Below, one piece after another: positions 1 to 10,268 of a stretch of DNA of 64,000 nt. The translations under genes and the position numbers were made by a program. How positions within the stretch are numbered: the stretch's first letter is position 1; the number at the start of each line of letters is the position of its first letter. Location of the stretch: assembly GCA_007922195.1 (NCBI GenBank), contig ML681992.1, positions 44,469,558 through 44,533,557 of the forward strand. Reading direction: 5' to 3'. The stretch is from Podocnemis expansa. Its lineage: Eukaryota > Chordata > Testudines > Podocnemididae. The notes beneath the pieces were generated by a model. The model had not been told where the DNA came from and did not search any database. It was given only the letters and a program-made list of their open reading frames with translations.

Positions 1-284
1 TTCCTCCCAGGGTGCTATGCACCCTGGGAGGAAGGCCATTGTTATTTTGAAACAATCCTTGTTTTGAAATAACATGTCCAAATGGCGTTATTTTGAAACA
101 ACTGGTTTTGAAATAACCCTCCTTTCGAAACCAAAGTGGTTTAAGCTGTTTCGAAAGCAGGGCTCTTGTTTCGAAAGGAGGGCATCCCTCCTTTCGAAAC
201 AAGCAAACGTCGTGTGGACATAGGGGCTTTTATTTCGAAACAACCAGTGTTGTTTCGAAATAAAAGCCTTGTGTGGACATACCC
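1..284. mobile_element. Harbinger-like MITE, left end outside the window
   Basis: Non-coding and built from repeated short palindromic words containing TTCGAA or TTTTGAAA. It ends in GTGTGGACATACCC, the inverted form of the terminus GGGTATGTC(T/C)ACAC that recurs in other elements of this window. The next bases are TTA, the target preferred by PIF/Harbinger transposons. A second copy of the terminal word (GTGTGGACATAGGGG) near 212-226 suggests a compound or internally rearranged element. No transposase is encoded, so movement would have needed an enzyme in trans. Assignment to Harbinger rests on the 3-bp TNA target and GG-type ends. Confidence 0.65.
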
Positions 285-287
285 TTA

Positions 288-315
288 GTCTGGTTCAGCA
301 AAACAAACAAGGAGT
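288..315 (-). mobile_element. Remnant of Penelope-like element 3' end
   Basis: GTCTGGTTCAGCAAAACAAA and the bases after it match the reverse-oriented PLE terminus seen near 33.29 kb. The MITE at 1-284 appears to have inserted at the TTA of the usual GTTAGTCTAG word, leaving only this stub on its right. Confidence 0.5.
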
Positions 316-334
316 TGGAGGTGGGGGGAGTGGG

Positions 335-410
335 GACCTGTAGGAGGCCCTTTAGGGGGCCCCAGAATGGGCCTTTGCTTAGGGCCCCCAATTGCCAAAG
401 GCCACCTCTG
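335..410. mobile_element. hAT-like MITE remnant
   Basis: A short stretch rich in GGGGCCC ends in AAAGGCCACCTCTG, the inverted form of a CAGAGGTGGCC terminus typical of small hAT elements. The partner end and target duplication are not visible, so this is a fragment. Confidence 0.35.
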
Positions 411-1150
411 CTTTCCAGGGAATAATGTTCTTAGTGTATTTAATAATGTCCTTCACCAGTTTAAAAACACAGGTAGTGAACCTGAGTTTCTATCTTTTCA
501 CACAATGATATCAAACAAATCGTAACACCTCTGGCCTATTGTCAGGACACTAAACAGGAAGACCATTTCCATTGGGTCCTGTTCCCTTTGTTCAGGACTC
601 AGTGCAGACTCTCTTCTCACCCCATAACTGGATCTCTTGCAGCTTCTCCACCCAGAAGAAGATTTCTCTGGCTGTCCTTAAGCCTTCTTCTTAGAAAAGA
701 ACTAAAAAACCTGTTTTCATCCCTGGGTCTCCTCTCACTACAGCTTTGGACTACTTCCTTTATGGAAATTACCCAGCTCTTCACCAGTTGGGTCTAACAC
801 TGAATTAAACCAGGGCTTCCAAGGGCAATCAGGTGGGTTCACTGGTCTTTTAGGTTCCCATTAACTCTTCCGTGGCCTATTTGAGGTTTTCATAGCCCAT
901 CCATTAGGCCTGTATCAGTAAATTGTAATCCCTGGAAAGAACAATTTGAACTCATCAGAGGTTCTAAATTAACAAAACCACTCAGAAAATAATCTAGCTT
1001 CTATTGTGCCTTGCTTAATGAAAACATGTAGTCAATGTTCAGCAGAAAAGCAACTGATAAGACTGGCTGTATCAGAGTGGAGAATACTACTTTAAATATT
1101 ATATAACTTAATGGCCTTACCTTGAATACTGTTTTCTGTTTTTGTTGCTA
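411..1150. other. No recognised feature
   Basis: AT-rich sequence without a convincing gene, repeat boundary or RNA. The 69-codon frame near 588-797 has no recognisable motif. Confidence 0.5.
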
Positions 1151-1154
1151 CATC

Positions 1155-1460
1155 AAGGATATATCAGGGGAAAAAAAGGAAGGCAACAAAAAGGACTGGC
1201 GTGGAGAAAGACTTTCATATGAGGAGAGATTAAAAGGAATAAAGCTATCACAGAAGGGAGGTAAATATCGGGTGGCGTGATAGATTTTGAATGAGATGAG
1301 AAAAAACTATTCTCCAGTACAAGAACAAAGGGAAATACAATTAAATTAAAAAGTAACAAATTTTAAACTAATAAAAGGAGATATTATTTTGCATCATCAA
1401 CTCATTGCTACAAGGTAATATTGAGGCAACGAGCTTACTACTAGAATTCAAAAAGTGACC
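1155..1460 (+). mobile_element. Old CR1/L2-like LINE 3' fragment
   Basis: Weak but ordered similarity to the 3' coding end of the LINE at 60.4-60.7 kb: GAGGAGAGATTAAAAGG, then an AAAACTATTCTCC..AAGAACAAAGGG block, then CATCAACTCATTGC. In CR1-type LINEs this lies just downstream of the reverse transcriptase. No open frame survives. Confidence 0.4.
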
Positions 1461-1644
1461 ATATGAATATATTAATATCATCTGCAGTTACACTAGCTAG
1501 CACAAACATTTATTCAGGACATACAAACTCTCAGACTCAGGACATAAGCAAGCTGTTATTAGTATCAGGGTAGGAAGAAACTTCCCCCATGAACATACTA
1601 CAGCAGAATTGTACATTGTGCAGATGTTACACCAGCCTTTAAAA

Positions 1645-1854
1645 CAGGGGTCTCAAACACGTGGCCTGTGGGCCACATGCGGCCCCCAGAGGTATCGCCT
1701 GTGGCCTGCAATGACACTATTATTGCCAATATTTGCAATATCATTGTCTGAAAAGGTTTCAGTGATGCGGCCTTCAGGCTAACATATTAGTCTTCATGCG
1801 GCCCTGTACTAGTCCTCATGCGGCCCTCGTGGTGATTTGAGTTTGAGACCCCTG
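1645..1854. mobile_element. hAT MITE with perfect 8-bp TSD
   Basis: Termini CAGGGGTCTCAAAC and GTTTGAGACCCCTG are perfect 14-bp inverted repeats. Both flanks are CTTTAAAA, a perfect 8-bp target duplication diagnostic of the hAT superfamily. The 210-bp body contains GTGGCC/GCGGCCC words and no coding capacity. Confidence 0.9.
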
Positions 1855-1861
1855 CTTTAAA

Positions 1862-2881
1862 AGAACTGGTGTTGGTCACTCTCAAGGACAGGATGCCAGA
1901 CTAGCTGAATCACTGGCCTGACTCACCATAGCAATGTCTATGTTTCTGGGTAAAGCAAATTCAACCCAGATCCTCAAAAGGTAATTGAGCACCTAACTCC
2001 CATTGAAGTCACTGGAAGTTAGGTACCTACATACTTGTGCGGATCTTGAGATCTATCCTTTCTGTATTACCCACTATGGTCTTATGACAGGAAAAAGCAA
2101 TTTTGGTCTCACAACCACACGAAAAACCCCATCCCAACCAACCAAACCAAAACATTTGGGGTGAAATCCTGGCTCATTGAAGTCAGTGGGAATTTTGCTC
2201 ATGGCTTCAATGGGGAGAGGAATTCACCCTTTAAAACAAAACCAACTGAAAGCTGGTCAATTTTAAGTAAGTTTTCTTTGGGTTTTGCTTTCGATCAAAC
2301 CAAAAATGAGGACTGAAGAACCACAGCAATCAAAGGAATATGCATCTGTGCAAACCAAACCAGCTGAGCTTAAAGCTACACTATTCTGCTAACAGCATCT
2401 CTGGTAATGCAGGGTAACATGCATTAGAACTATGCTAGGTATCCTTTAATCTTGTATGGATCAGGCTGGTTTGTTTGTTTTCTTACTGACAGGGAGAATG
2501 TATCTTGCTCCTTTCTAGTGAAATACACTCCTTTGTATGCTGGCCCTACCTCAGTAAATGTTTGCCCTCCTCTCTCCTCCTCCTCTCTCCCCTGCCAAAC
2601 CAGATGAACTGGATATCTTCCCAAGATACACCCCAACTTTTAAATAGATGAAATGTTGACATCAGATAATCCAGGACTGGACTCTACTCCCACTGACTCC
2701 TATGAGTGGGACCATTACAAGTTTCTTGTTTAAATTACAGGCTAAAGTAAAAAGGAGAATAGATAAAACAGACAATACATTGAAGGCACTAGGCAAAAAT
2801 TTCTACTATGAGAAAGCAACTGTTTAAGATGAAACTATGTCTGTTTTACATTGATTTTCATTACCTCTGTACAAAATTTCA
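1862..2881. other. No recognised feature
   Basis: Ordinary AT-rich intergenic or intronic sequence. A polypyrimidine tract lies near 2,560-2,600. Frames here are short and motif-free. Confidence 0.5.
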
Positions 2882-2945
2882 TGGCACACTCAGACAGTTC
2901 TCATGGCAAACTGGTGTGCCTCAGCACCTTGGTTGAAAACCACTG
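2882..2945. mobile_element. hAT element remnant, one end
   Basis: GGTTGAAAACCACTG is the inverted form of the CAGTGGTT(T/C)TCAACC terminus used by other hAT copies in this window, preceded by the usual TGGCACAC and GTGTGCC words. The opposite terminus is missing. Confidence 0.5.
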
Positions 2946-2954
2946 GTCTATATT

Positions 2955-3193
2955 ACCAACTTATGTCTGCATAACTACCACCCTGAGCAATGTAGGTGTA
3001 CTGACATGACCCCTGACGCAGACAGTGCTCTGTTAATGGGAGGGCTTTTCCTGTTGACGTAGCTACCATCCCTTATGGAGGTGGAGCACCTATGCTGCCA
3101 GGAGATGTTATCCCATTCGCATAGGTAGTGTCTTCATTATGTGCTACAGTAGCACAGCTGCACTGCTGCAGCACTGTAGGTGTGGACAAACCC
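2955..3193. mobile_element. Old MITE ending in GTGTGGACAAACCC
   Basis: The right end GTGTGGACAAACCC resembles the TIR of the Harbinger-like MITEs here. The inner CACAGCTGCACTGCTGCAGC segment and the GTAGCTACC..GGAGGTGG region match, from memory, a common reptilian MITE. The left end is diffuse. Confidence 0.45.
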
Positions 3194-3599
3194 CAAGACA
3201 GTTGAGAAGAGTTGCTTAAACAAAGCTAACTCAGAGCTGCAGCAAAGGAAGATAAATTCTCCATTCCTATAGATGAATCTCCTGGAGATACTACCGCAAG
3301 TCACATTCACTGACGCTACTCTAGTGATTCATCAGTAGATGTTGCATTCATGCACAAAGCTACATAATAGCACAGGTCCAAGAAGTGAAAAAGGGAGCAC
3401 TGGGCAGGCTCAACAATACAGACCCAGAAAGACTAGGAGAAAGGAGAGAAGAATGGGGAGTGGAAAAAGAAATTTGATGGGGAAATAGATACACTGGGTT
3501 TGAATAGCCTTCCAAAGGGAGCAATGGGGGCATGTAGCAGTGCAGTGGCTCTGCTATGGCCCACATAGGAGCTAAAAAGGGTGTGGGTGGCCAGCAGCT

Positions 3600-4110
3600 A
3601 CTCAGGTGAGAAAGCTGCAGCAGCCAATCAGAGGGAGGCTGCTGGTGTATAAGGGAGTAGCAGGGCTAGCCAGGGTGAGTCTGCTGTGGGAGCTGCAGGG
3701 GGAAGGTTCTCCTGCCAGGCTGGCAATGGGAGCCAGCACCCTGGAGAGTGCTGAATGGGAGCAGGCACTCAGAACTGACCGAAGCCGGGGATCCCAAGGG
3801 AGCAGACTATGGCAGTGGCTGAAGCAGCAGTCCAGGCCGGGAGGCCAAGGAGCAAACAGCAGCTGGACTCTGGTGGTGAGACTGCGTGCAGCTGGGGCTG
3901 TGGGGAAGCGGCACAGAGAGTTGATCCAAGAGGGAGACTGCGGGGAGATGGAGGCCTCAGGGGAGACACATAAGGTCCCTGGGTTGGGGCCTGGAGAAGT
4001 GGGTGGGCCCAGGTCCCTCCCTGCTCCCCCAGTGTGCCAGAAGTGGCACAGATGCCAGAAGTGGCACAGGCTCATAGGCCATTGACTATTTGAGTGGCCA
4101 GAATGAGGGT
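3600..4110 (+). mobile_element. Candidate LTR-like promoter region, GC-rich
   Basis: A GC-rich block carries CCAATCAGAGGG (about 3,625) followed some 25 bp later by GTATAAGGG, a CCAAT/TATA arrangement common in retroelement LTRs. Downstream is a purine-rich leader and a short direct repeat (CCAGAAGTGGCACAG.. near 4,038 and 4,053). Both strands stay open for about 157 codons, but the translations show no protein family and are best read as composition artefacts. Neither LTR boundary is visible. A similar CCAAT/TATA pair lies on the minus strand near 43.48-43.52 kb. Confidence 0.3.
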
Positions 4111-4529
4111 GAGTTGGCCATAGGCTGTTTTAGTGGCTGGTATGCTGGAACAGGTGGACTTAGGGTTAGCTGGAGGGCTAAGGTCCCTGGATTGGACTCA
4201 GGAACAACAGTCAGTGTGTGAGGAAGTGGAGCACAGACCACCTAGAGAGGGACCATTTGAGCTAGGTTCCCCAGTAAGACCACCATGAGATGCCCTCCAG
4301 GTGGGTCTAGTGCTGCACCCACTTACAGGGCAAAAAAGTCTAGCTGGTTTCAGAATTGAGCTTGATAAATTAATGGAGAGGATGGTATAATGGGATAGCC
4401 TAGTTTGGCAATTGACTGGTGTTTGGCTCCTGGTATAGATATGCTGATGGGACATTTGACAGGTGGATTCTGAGCTATTACAGAAAATTCTTTCTTGGTT
4501 ATCTTACTGATACTGATGGGCTTGCTCGC

Positions 4530-4955
4530 ATGCTCAGGGTTTAACTGATCGCCATAATGGGGTCAAGAAGGAATTTCCCCCCAGGGCAGACTGGCAAAGG
4601 CTCTGGGGGGTTTTCACCTTCTGAAGTGTGGGGCACGACTCAGTTGCTGGTAGATTCTCTGTACCTTAAAGTCTTTAAATCATGATTTGAGGACTAATAA
4701 TTTAGTCATAGGTTAGAGCAGTGATTCTCAATCACTATGCTGGGACACATTACTGTGTCACCACAGTGGTAAGTGTGTCACAAAGAGCCAGGGAAATGTC
4801 TGGATTTGGCCTGCATGGGTGGGCTGGTGTGTGCTGTAGGGTCACTAGTGTGTCACAACCTGCAAAAGGTTGAGAACCACTGGGTTAGATGTTTATTGCA
4901 GGAGATTGGTGGGTGAGGTTCCGTGGCCTACATTGTGCAGGAGATCAGACTAGGT
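4530..4955 (+). mobile_element. CR1-like LINE 3' tail, split by a hAT element
   Basis: The stretch from about 4,530 through TTTAAATCATGATTTGAGGAC, resuming after the insertion with TTTATTGCAGGAG and ending near GGAGATCAGACTAGGTGA, resembles 3' tails of reptilian CR1-related LINEs. It is interrupted by the hAT element at 4,719-4,882 and abuts a PLE fragment on the right. Confidence 0.45.
4719..4882. mobile_element. hAT MITE, TSD GGTTAGA(G/T)
   Basis: Inverted ends CAGTGATTCTCAA and TTGAGAACCACTG enclose 164 bp. Flanks GGTTAGAG and GGTTAGAT form an 8-bp duplication with one mismatch. The body closely resembles the copy at 20,912-21,089, so the two belong to one family. Non-coding. Confidence 0.85.
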
Positions 4956-4956
4956 G

Positions 4957-5433
4957 AAATGGAATTTTTCAAGGGCCTCCTTTCCATGGATCCAGATTAT
5001 GATGATGTCATCGGTGTAGGGTAAATAGAGGAGTAGTACTTGGGAATAAGAGCTGAAACAGCATCGTTCTTAGTCACTCATAAAAAGGTTGGCATATTGT
5101 GCGGCTATGAGGGAACTCATAGCAGTGCCACTGACTAGAAGATATAAATTTTATATTCCAATTTGAAATGGTTGTGGGTGAGTACAAAGTTCAGCCATGA
5201 AGCATGTTGTGACATCAACTGGGATAGTGTTCCTAATGGCTTGTAATCCGCCTTCGTCTTTAACCCTGATGATACAGAAAGGAGGTCCTTGAAGAGTTCC
5301 AGAGAGATTTCAACAATTTCCATCCCGTGACCAAACTCAGCCTAGACCAGTCCACACAGGAGATTCACTTTCTGGACACTACTGTGCAAATAAGTGATGG
5401 ACACTGTCACAGGATGCACATCTGTGCACCCTG
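4957..5433. pseudogene. Penelope-like reverse transcriptase fragment with 5' inversion
   Basis: On the minus strand (about 5,265 down to 4,957) translated pieces read GGLQAIRNTI, then GTAMSSLIAAQYANLFM (5,079-5,129), then YTDDIIIIW (YxDD box at 5,007-5,018) and HGKEALEKF, in the order expected for a PLE reverse transcriptase. From 5,282 the plus strand continues the same protein: EVLEEF, FHPVTKLS and FLDTTVQISDG. The N-terminal part is therefore inverted relative to the C-terminal part, and they meet at nearly the same residues. The minus part is broken by stops and frameshifts. The plus part is cut off by a MITE at 5,436, and PLE sequence does not resume beyond it. Confidence 0.75.
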
Positions 5434-5435
5434 AA

Positions 5436-6441
5436 GGTATGTCTACACGAGGCTTTGGCACTCTGGGAGGAAGTCCCACCCCTCTCAGCACCCTGGCCAG
5501 GGAGCTGAGGGGAGGCGCAGGGGGGGTGGCAGGGCCCAAGCCGGCTTTGCCCGCTGCTCCCCCTTGCTGGAGACGGGGGGGGGGGGGAGCGCCTGAGCTG
5601 GCTTTGCCCGCTTCTCCCCCTTGCCGGGGGCAGGGGAAGTGGCAGGCGGCCAAGCCAGCTTCACCACTGCCCAGCTGGGTAGCTGCCCACCAGGGAGCGG
5701 AAGCAGAGCTAGCCTGGCGCCCCACTCCCCCAGCCCCTGGCCACCTGCAAGTGGCCAGGGAAGTTGCCCACTGGGGTGCCCCTGGCCACTTGCAAGTGGC
5801 CGGGGGGGGATGCCAGTTCCCCCAGCACCTCCCAGGCTCTGCAGCCTGTCGTCAATTTCACAGAGGTGAAATTGACCAGCCTGCAGAGTCCATTCCACAT
5901 GCGCTGAGCCCCAGAGACGGGCAAAGCCGGTGCCCATGGCACCTGCACGGGTGGCATGCTCCCAGCCCAGGTGGAAGGGGGATCGCCGGTGGCTGTAGCC
6001 GCTGCCTGCCTGGTGGCAGGACAGCCTGGTGGTGGGCAGAGCCCGTGCCTGCAGTCCCTGCCAGGGCCACAGCTGCCCAGCTCTGGGGGCGTGGGTGCCC
6101 CACAGTCCCTCCCCTGCTGCCCCAACAGCAGCGGGGGAGTGAGGGCGGGGTATTCTTCCCTGGGAGCAGTTTTCCTCTGCCTGGCTCTCCAGGTGAGAGC
6201 CAGGCAGGGGATTGGTTGGCAACATGGGGCTGCCAGGGGGCCATGTTGCCACACCTCCCATGCTGTCCCTCTGCTGAAGCAAAATAGCATGTCCACACTC
6301 ACGGCATGCTATTTCACTTTCAGGGTTTCCCTTATTTTGAATGAAAATTTTTTATTTCATTTTGAAATAAGGATTTTATTTCAAAATAAATTATTTTGGA
6401 ATAACTTATTTCAAAATAACCAGCTACATGTGGACATAGCC
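5436..6441. mobile_element. Large Harbinger-like MITE with GC-rich core
   Basis: Ends GGTATGTCTACAC and the inverted form of GGCTATGTCCACAT bound a roughly 1-kb element. The right arm is made of TTATTTCAAAATAA-type words. The core is strongly GC-rich with an 18-bp palindrome GGCCACTTGCAAGTGGCC near 5,785 and a G13 run at 5,575-5,587. It shares CCATGTTGCCACACCTCCC with the MITEs at 9.6 and 13.0 kb. Several long frames on both strands overlap here but have no family motif and reflect the lack of AT-rich stops. A clean target duplication is not seen. Confidence 0.65.
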
Positions 6442-7010
6442 TTAGAGTATGAGCTGCTTAACTTTTCTGTTTGCTTATGCACAATGATTGTATGATTGCA
6501 TGCCAATTAGGACATGCAAGTGTAAGGCAGATCTACAGGCTGAGCACATCTCATGTTTAACAGCTAAAAGGAGGGCAAGTGATATGCATGGGCTTTGTAT
6601 TTGCATGAATGCAATTAGGTAATTAGCATATAATCTCACTGTTCAGGACTGGGGCATAATGGTAAATTTTATATGGGTTGATTTGAATCACCAATCTTTC
6701 AATACCTCTGTCTTAACTGAAGAGGGAAATGAAATATTCTCTCTTCATGATATGTTACTCTTTGGTTTTATAAAGGGTGTTTAGCCTATCTGATGGAAAA
6801 GTTACCATCAGCAGCAAAGAACCTGAAAGACTGAGCAACTCTGTTTTCCCCTTTTAAGTTCAGAAAATGGGAGGTGGGGGTGAGGATAGCATTAGCTCTG
6901 CTAAAAAGCAATATTTTAGGCAATGTCTCATCCCTGCTCATTGTTAAAAGACAGATTTGATGACTCCTTGTGGAGTCTCCTTTCTTTTTTGATCAGAGGA
7001 ACAGTTTCTG
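6442..7010. other. No recognised feature
   Basis: AT-rich sequence. An ATTTGCAT octamer-like word occurs near 6,599, without context to call it regulatory. Confidence 0.45.
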
Positions 7011-7019
7011 ATGTCCTGA

Positions 7020-7651
7020 AGTCTGGAGCTGAAGTCACTGAGGACCAGCATCCTCCCTAGGAGCTGAAATCACTGAAGAGAGACCCCAGCAACCAGCAGG
7101 AGGTGCCAGGGGATGGTGTGAGCAGCAGAGGGTGTGAGTGACCAGCAGGCAGTGCCAGCAGCCAGGAGGCAGAGTCAGTAGATGGTGACATGGTCTGAAC
7201 GGATCCAGATGCGGCAGAAGACAACTTAAGGAGAGGGCTGAGGGCCCCCTGCCTTTTTGAGGTGGATGCTAAAACTATGATGGGCACTATGATAGTCAAT
7301 ATGGGGGGAATGGAGAAGTGAAGGACATTCTCTACATACACTAGGGTGGAGTGAATACTGTATTGGGTTTTATGGGAATCCTGTCCTGCACTGATTCTCC
7401 AAACCAGTGCTGGTTTTGATATTGTCTCTATTCTTTTATGCTACCATTAAAAAATTTTTATGTACTACACTCAGACTCATGCTTGCGAGTGGGGAAGCAT
7501 TGCTCCTCTAGGGCACCCAGGGAATAGTGCATGATTTCCCAGGAGACTGGGTGGGAGCTTGAGCTGGTTGGTGTTGTAACATTGTTTGGAAACCCCTAGA
7601 TATAGATCCTTGCCCTTCCAGCTGCCATCTCATCCTGGCAGAAGGGTTACA
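7020..7651 (+). mobile_element. LTR tail of a retroelement, 3' part
   Basis: The right half matches the segment ending at 49,564 in order: CTCAGACTCATGCTTGCGAG, a GGGAAG..TTGC(T/C)(C/T)CTCTAG block, a CCCAGG..ACTGGGTGGG block, and the end GGCAGAAGGGTTACA. Ending in ACA fits a TG..CA-type LTR, and an ATTAAAA word near 7,447 could be its polyadenylation signal. The left boundary is unclear and no internal gag or pol sequence adjoins, so this is a solo or truncated LTR. Whether the parent was an endogenous retrovirus or a Gypsy-type element cannot be decided here. Confidence 0.5.
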
Positions 7652-8560
7652 CAAGGTTCCTTTATGAACGTTCATAAACTATTCTACCTGATTACAGTAC
7701 TATGATATCATGTTTCCTGCACCATCATGTATGTGCACAGATATGTGACCTGTTTTGCTTGGCTCAGGAGGGAGGCAGACAGAACTCTCTTCCAGTAGCA
7801 TGTAACGAGCCACTGCTGTGAGCAAGCAAGTACCCAGAGGAGGCAAAAAAGACTATGCTAACTGAGGTCCTTGGTTCAGACAGGACAATGAGATCACCTC
7901 TGCCCAGAAAGGGAGGGATGGGGGGTGGAAAGAAAGAGACGCTTGGAATAATTTGGCGTTTTTTGCCTGGGAAACTCCATCTTGAAACAACTTTCAAACA
8001 AGATCTGGGCCCTGCCCAGTCTCAGGCTGAGGCAGGCTGTAACATCAGACAGCTGAACATCTTGAGCATAAACTTGGACTATATGGTCAGTTTAAGTAGA
8101 GATATTACGTTAGTATGCATGTTTACCTTTTATTTCCCTGCAGTCACTCCTGACTCATTTATATTATGGTTCTGCCTTAACCGTCCATTTTCTCACTTAA
8201 AAGTTGTAATCTGATCAATAGACTAGTAGTTTTTATCTAAAGCTTTGTAGACTTCAGAGAGTATGAGTAAGGAAGGCTGGGCATGATCCATTTCTTTGTT
8301 AAATGGTGGGACATGAGTATCTGGTGATTCAGAGTGGGTCTCCATCCCTGTAGGACAGTGACTCCCACGGTAGTATCCAGGGCTGAGGCTCACTTAGGGA
8401 CCGTCCTTCGAGTAGCCAGAGGTCATATACCTTGGGACCAATTACACATGAGAGACTGGTATGGACAGACTTAGGAGTGAGTCTGGCAAACCAGGGTGAA
8501 TCAGGGATCAGGAGTGGGAATCAGGTGGTCACAGTGGCATAATGGATTGGATCTGGGGAG
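7652..8560. other. No firmly recognised feature
   Basis: Mixed sequence. The frame near 7,855-8,214 (119 codons) has no motif. It could be more retroelement sequence, since it lies between the LTR tail and a PLE, but nothing in it supports a specific call. Confidence 0.4.
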
Positions 8561-8564
8561 CAGC

Positions 8565-9305
8565 CAGTCAGAAACACAAACACCATCCTATACCAGAAAC
8601 CGACTGACCACTACCATACTTACAACCCTTGAACTTTCATCCAGGACACACCACATGATCCATTGTCTACAGCCAGGCCCTAAGATATAACTGCATTTAC
8701 TCCAGTCCCTCAGACAGAGACAGACACTTTCAGGCCCTCTATCAAGCATTCTTAAAACTACAGTACCCACCCGTGGAAGTCAAGAAACAGATTAACAGAG
8801 GTAGGTGGGTACCCCAAAGTCAACTACTACAGGAGAAGTCCAAGAAAGAAAACAGAATGCCACTAGTCGTCACCTACAACCCCCAAGGCAGACCTCTACA
8901 GCATATCATCAAGGATCTACAGCCTATTCTACAAGATGATCCCTCATTCTCTCAAGCCTTGGGAGGTAGACCCTGTCCTTACTTACAGACAGCCCCCCAA
9001 CCTTAAATGGATACCCACCAGCAACTTCAGACCATACAACAAATACTAAGGCAGTCACATATCCCTGCAAACCCCAACATCAACTTTGCCCACATATCTA
9101 CACTGATGACACCATCATGGAACCTCATCAAACCAGCAACTATATCAGGGGCTCATTCACCTGCTCATCCACCAATGTGATATATGCCATCATGTACCAA
9201 CAATGCCCTTTGGCCTTTTACATTGGACAAATGGGACTGTTTCTGCTCAAAAGAATAAATAGCAACAAATCTGACATCAAAAGTGGCAACAGTCAAAAAC
9301 CATTA
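8565..9305 (+). pseudogene. Penelope-like element, RT C-terminus and GIY-YIG endonuclease, first part
   Basis: The 5' part reads across frames as RT C-terminal sequence (YRKPTD, then FIQDTPHDPL). From 8,858 the plus frame gives VVTYNPQGRPLQHIIKDLQ and DDPSFSQALGGRPCP. From about 9,150 it gives GSFTC, then VIYAIMYQQCPLAFYIGQMG, which is the GIY-YIG module (here YAI..YIG) of PLE endonucleases. This enzyme nicks target DNA so that the RT can prime on it. The frame is broken at least once (stop near 9,005) and is interrupted at KPLG by a MITE; the protein continues beyond it. The 5' end is truncated. Confidence 0.75.
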
Positions 9306-9805
9306 GGGGTGTGTCTACACTTACAATTTAATTTGAATTTATGAGAATTAATTTGAACACATGGCTACACTAGCTTTCCTTAGTTCAAACTAGTTTGAAC
9401 TAAGGAAAGCTTAGTTCAAACTTATAAAACCTCCCTTAAGTTCGAACTAAGTATTAGTTTGAGCTTATTAGTTTGAACTAACCCAGTGGAGCTGCATTTA
9501 TTCGAACTAACTGTTAGTTTGAATTAACGCATTTTGCCATTCTCCCTCCCAGGGTGCCCTCCTCTTTCTACATATTGGGTGGGGGCATGTTCCCCCCCTT
9601 GGGAGCCATGTTGCTACACCTCCCAGGGTGCCCCTCTCCTAATTCGAACTCGCAAGTCCTGTCCATGCACAGGATAGTTCAAAATGGTTTTCCTCGTGGG
9701 GCCATGTTAGTTTGAATTAACTTAATTTGAACTAATCATTATTAGTTTGAATTAAGGAGTCTGAATTAAGATAATTTGAACTAATATTCTAAGTGTAGAC
9801 ATAGT
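9306..9805. mobile_element. Harbinger-like MITE inside a PLE endonuclease gene
   Basis: Ends GGGGTGTGTCTACAC and GTGTAGACATAGT are inverted repeats. The left flank is TTA and the right flank CTA, a 3-bp duplication with one change. The PLE reading frame is continuous once this 500-bp block is skipped. The body consists of AGTTCGAACTAA-type palindromic words around a core with CCATGTTGCTACACCTCCC (9,607). Confidence 0.8.
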
Positions 9806-10268
9806 CTAGGAGATCACTTCTATCTCCTCAGCCACTCTGTGATGGATTTATCTATGACTATCCTTAAACAGACTTATTTTAGGACAAGGCTTCAAAGAGA
9901 GACTTCAGAGTTAGAATCCTTATGCAAATTTGATACCATCCAATTGTGTTTGAATAGAGATATTTCTTGGCTTTCTTGTTATAAATTGGAATTGTCACCT
10001 CTCTGACCCGCCCCATCTGTTGTTCCATTCAATTTGAATCAATATAACCTGTCTGATTTGCTGAAGGAATCTAACCTGATCCTTTGATTTCACTTCCTTC
10101 ACTGCATTTATCCCCCCTTCCTATACTTTTTTTCCCAAGCACCTGACAAAGAGGGATCTCCCCCATGAAAGTGCATGTGATAAATACATTTATTAGTCTT
10201 TGGAAGTGCCACAAGACTCCTTGTTTGTTTTGCTGAACTAGACTAACATGGCTGCCCCTTTGGAACTT
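9806..10268 (+). pseudogene. Penelope-like element, endonuclease C-terminus and 3' end
   Basis: Resumes the endonuclease frame after the MITE: GDHFYLLSHSVMD, then ETSELESLCKFDTIQLCLNR, with a stop at 10,004-10,006. The 3' non-coding part contains the diagnostic PLE tail in order: AAGCACCTGACAAAG, ATGAAAGTGCATGTGATAAA, TTAGTCTTTGGAAGTGCCAC, CTGAACTAGACTAACATGGC, CCCCTTTGGAACTT. Confidence 0.75.

Noticed and set aside
1..284. CRISPR-like array of short palindromic words
   Set aside because: Repeat spacing is irregular, there are no unique spacers of constant size, and the context is a vertebrate MITE.
3602..4085. Matched ~157-codon frames on both strands
   Set aside because: Mirror-image open frames in a GC-rich repeat; neither translation shows conserved motifs.
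5394..6302. Several overlapping 80-300 codon frames on both strands
   Set aside because: They coincide with the GC-rich core of a MITE, are open on both strands, and carry no protein motif.
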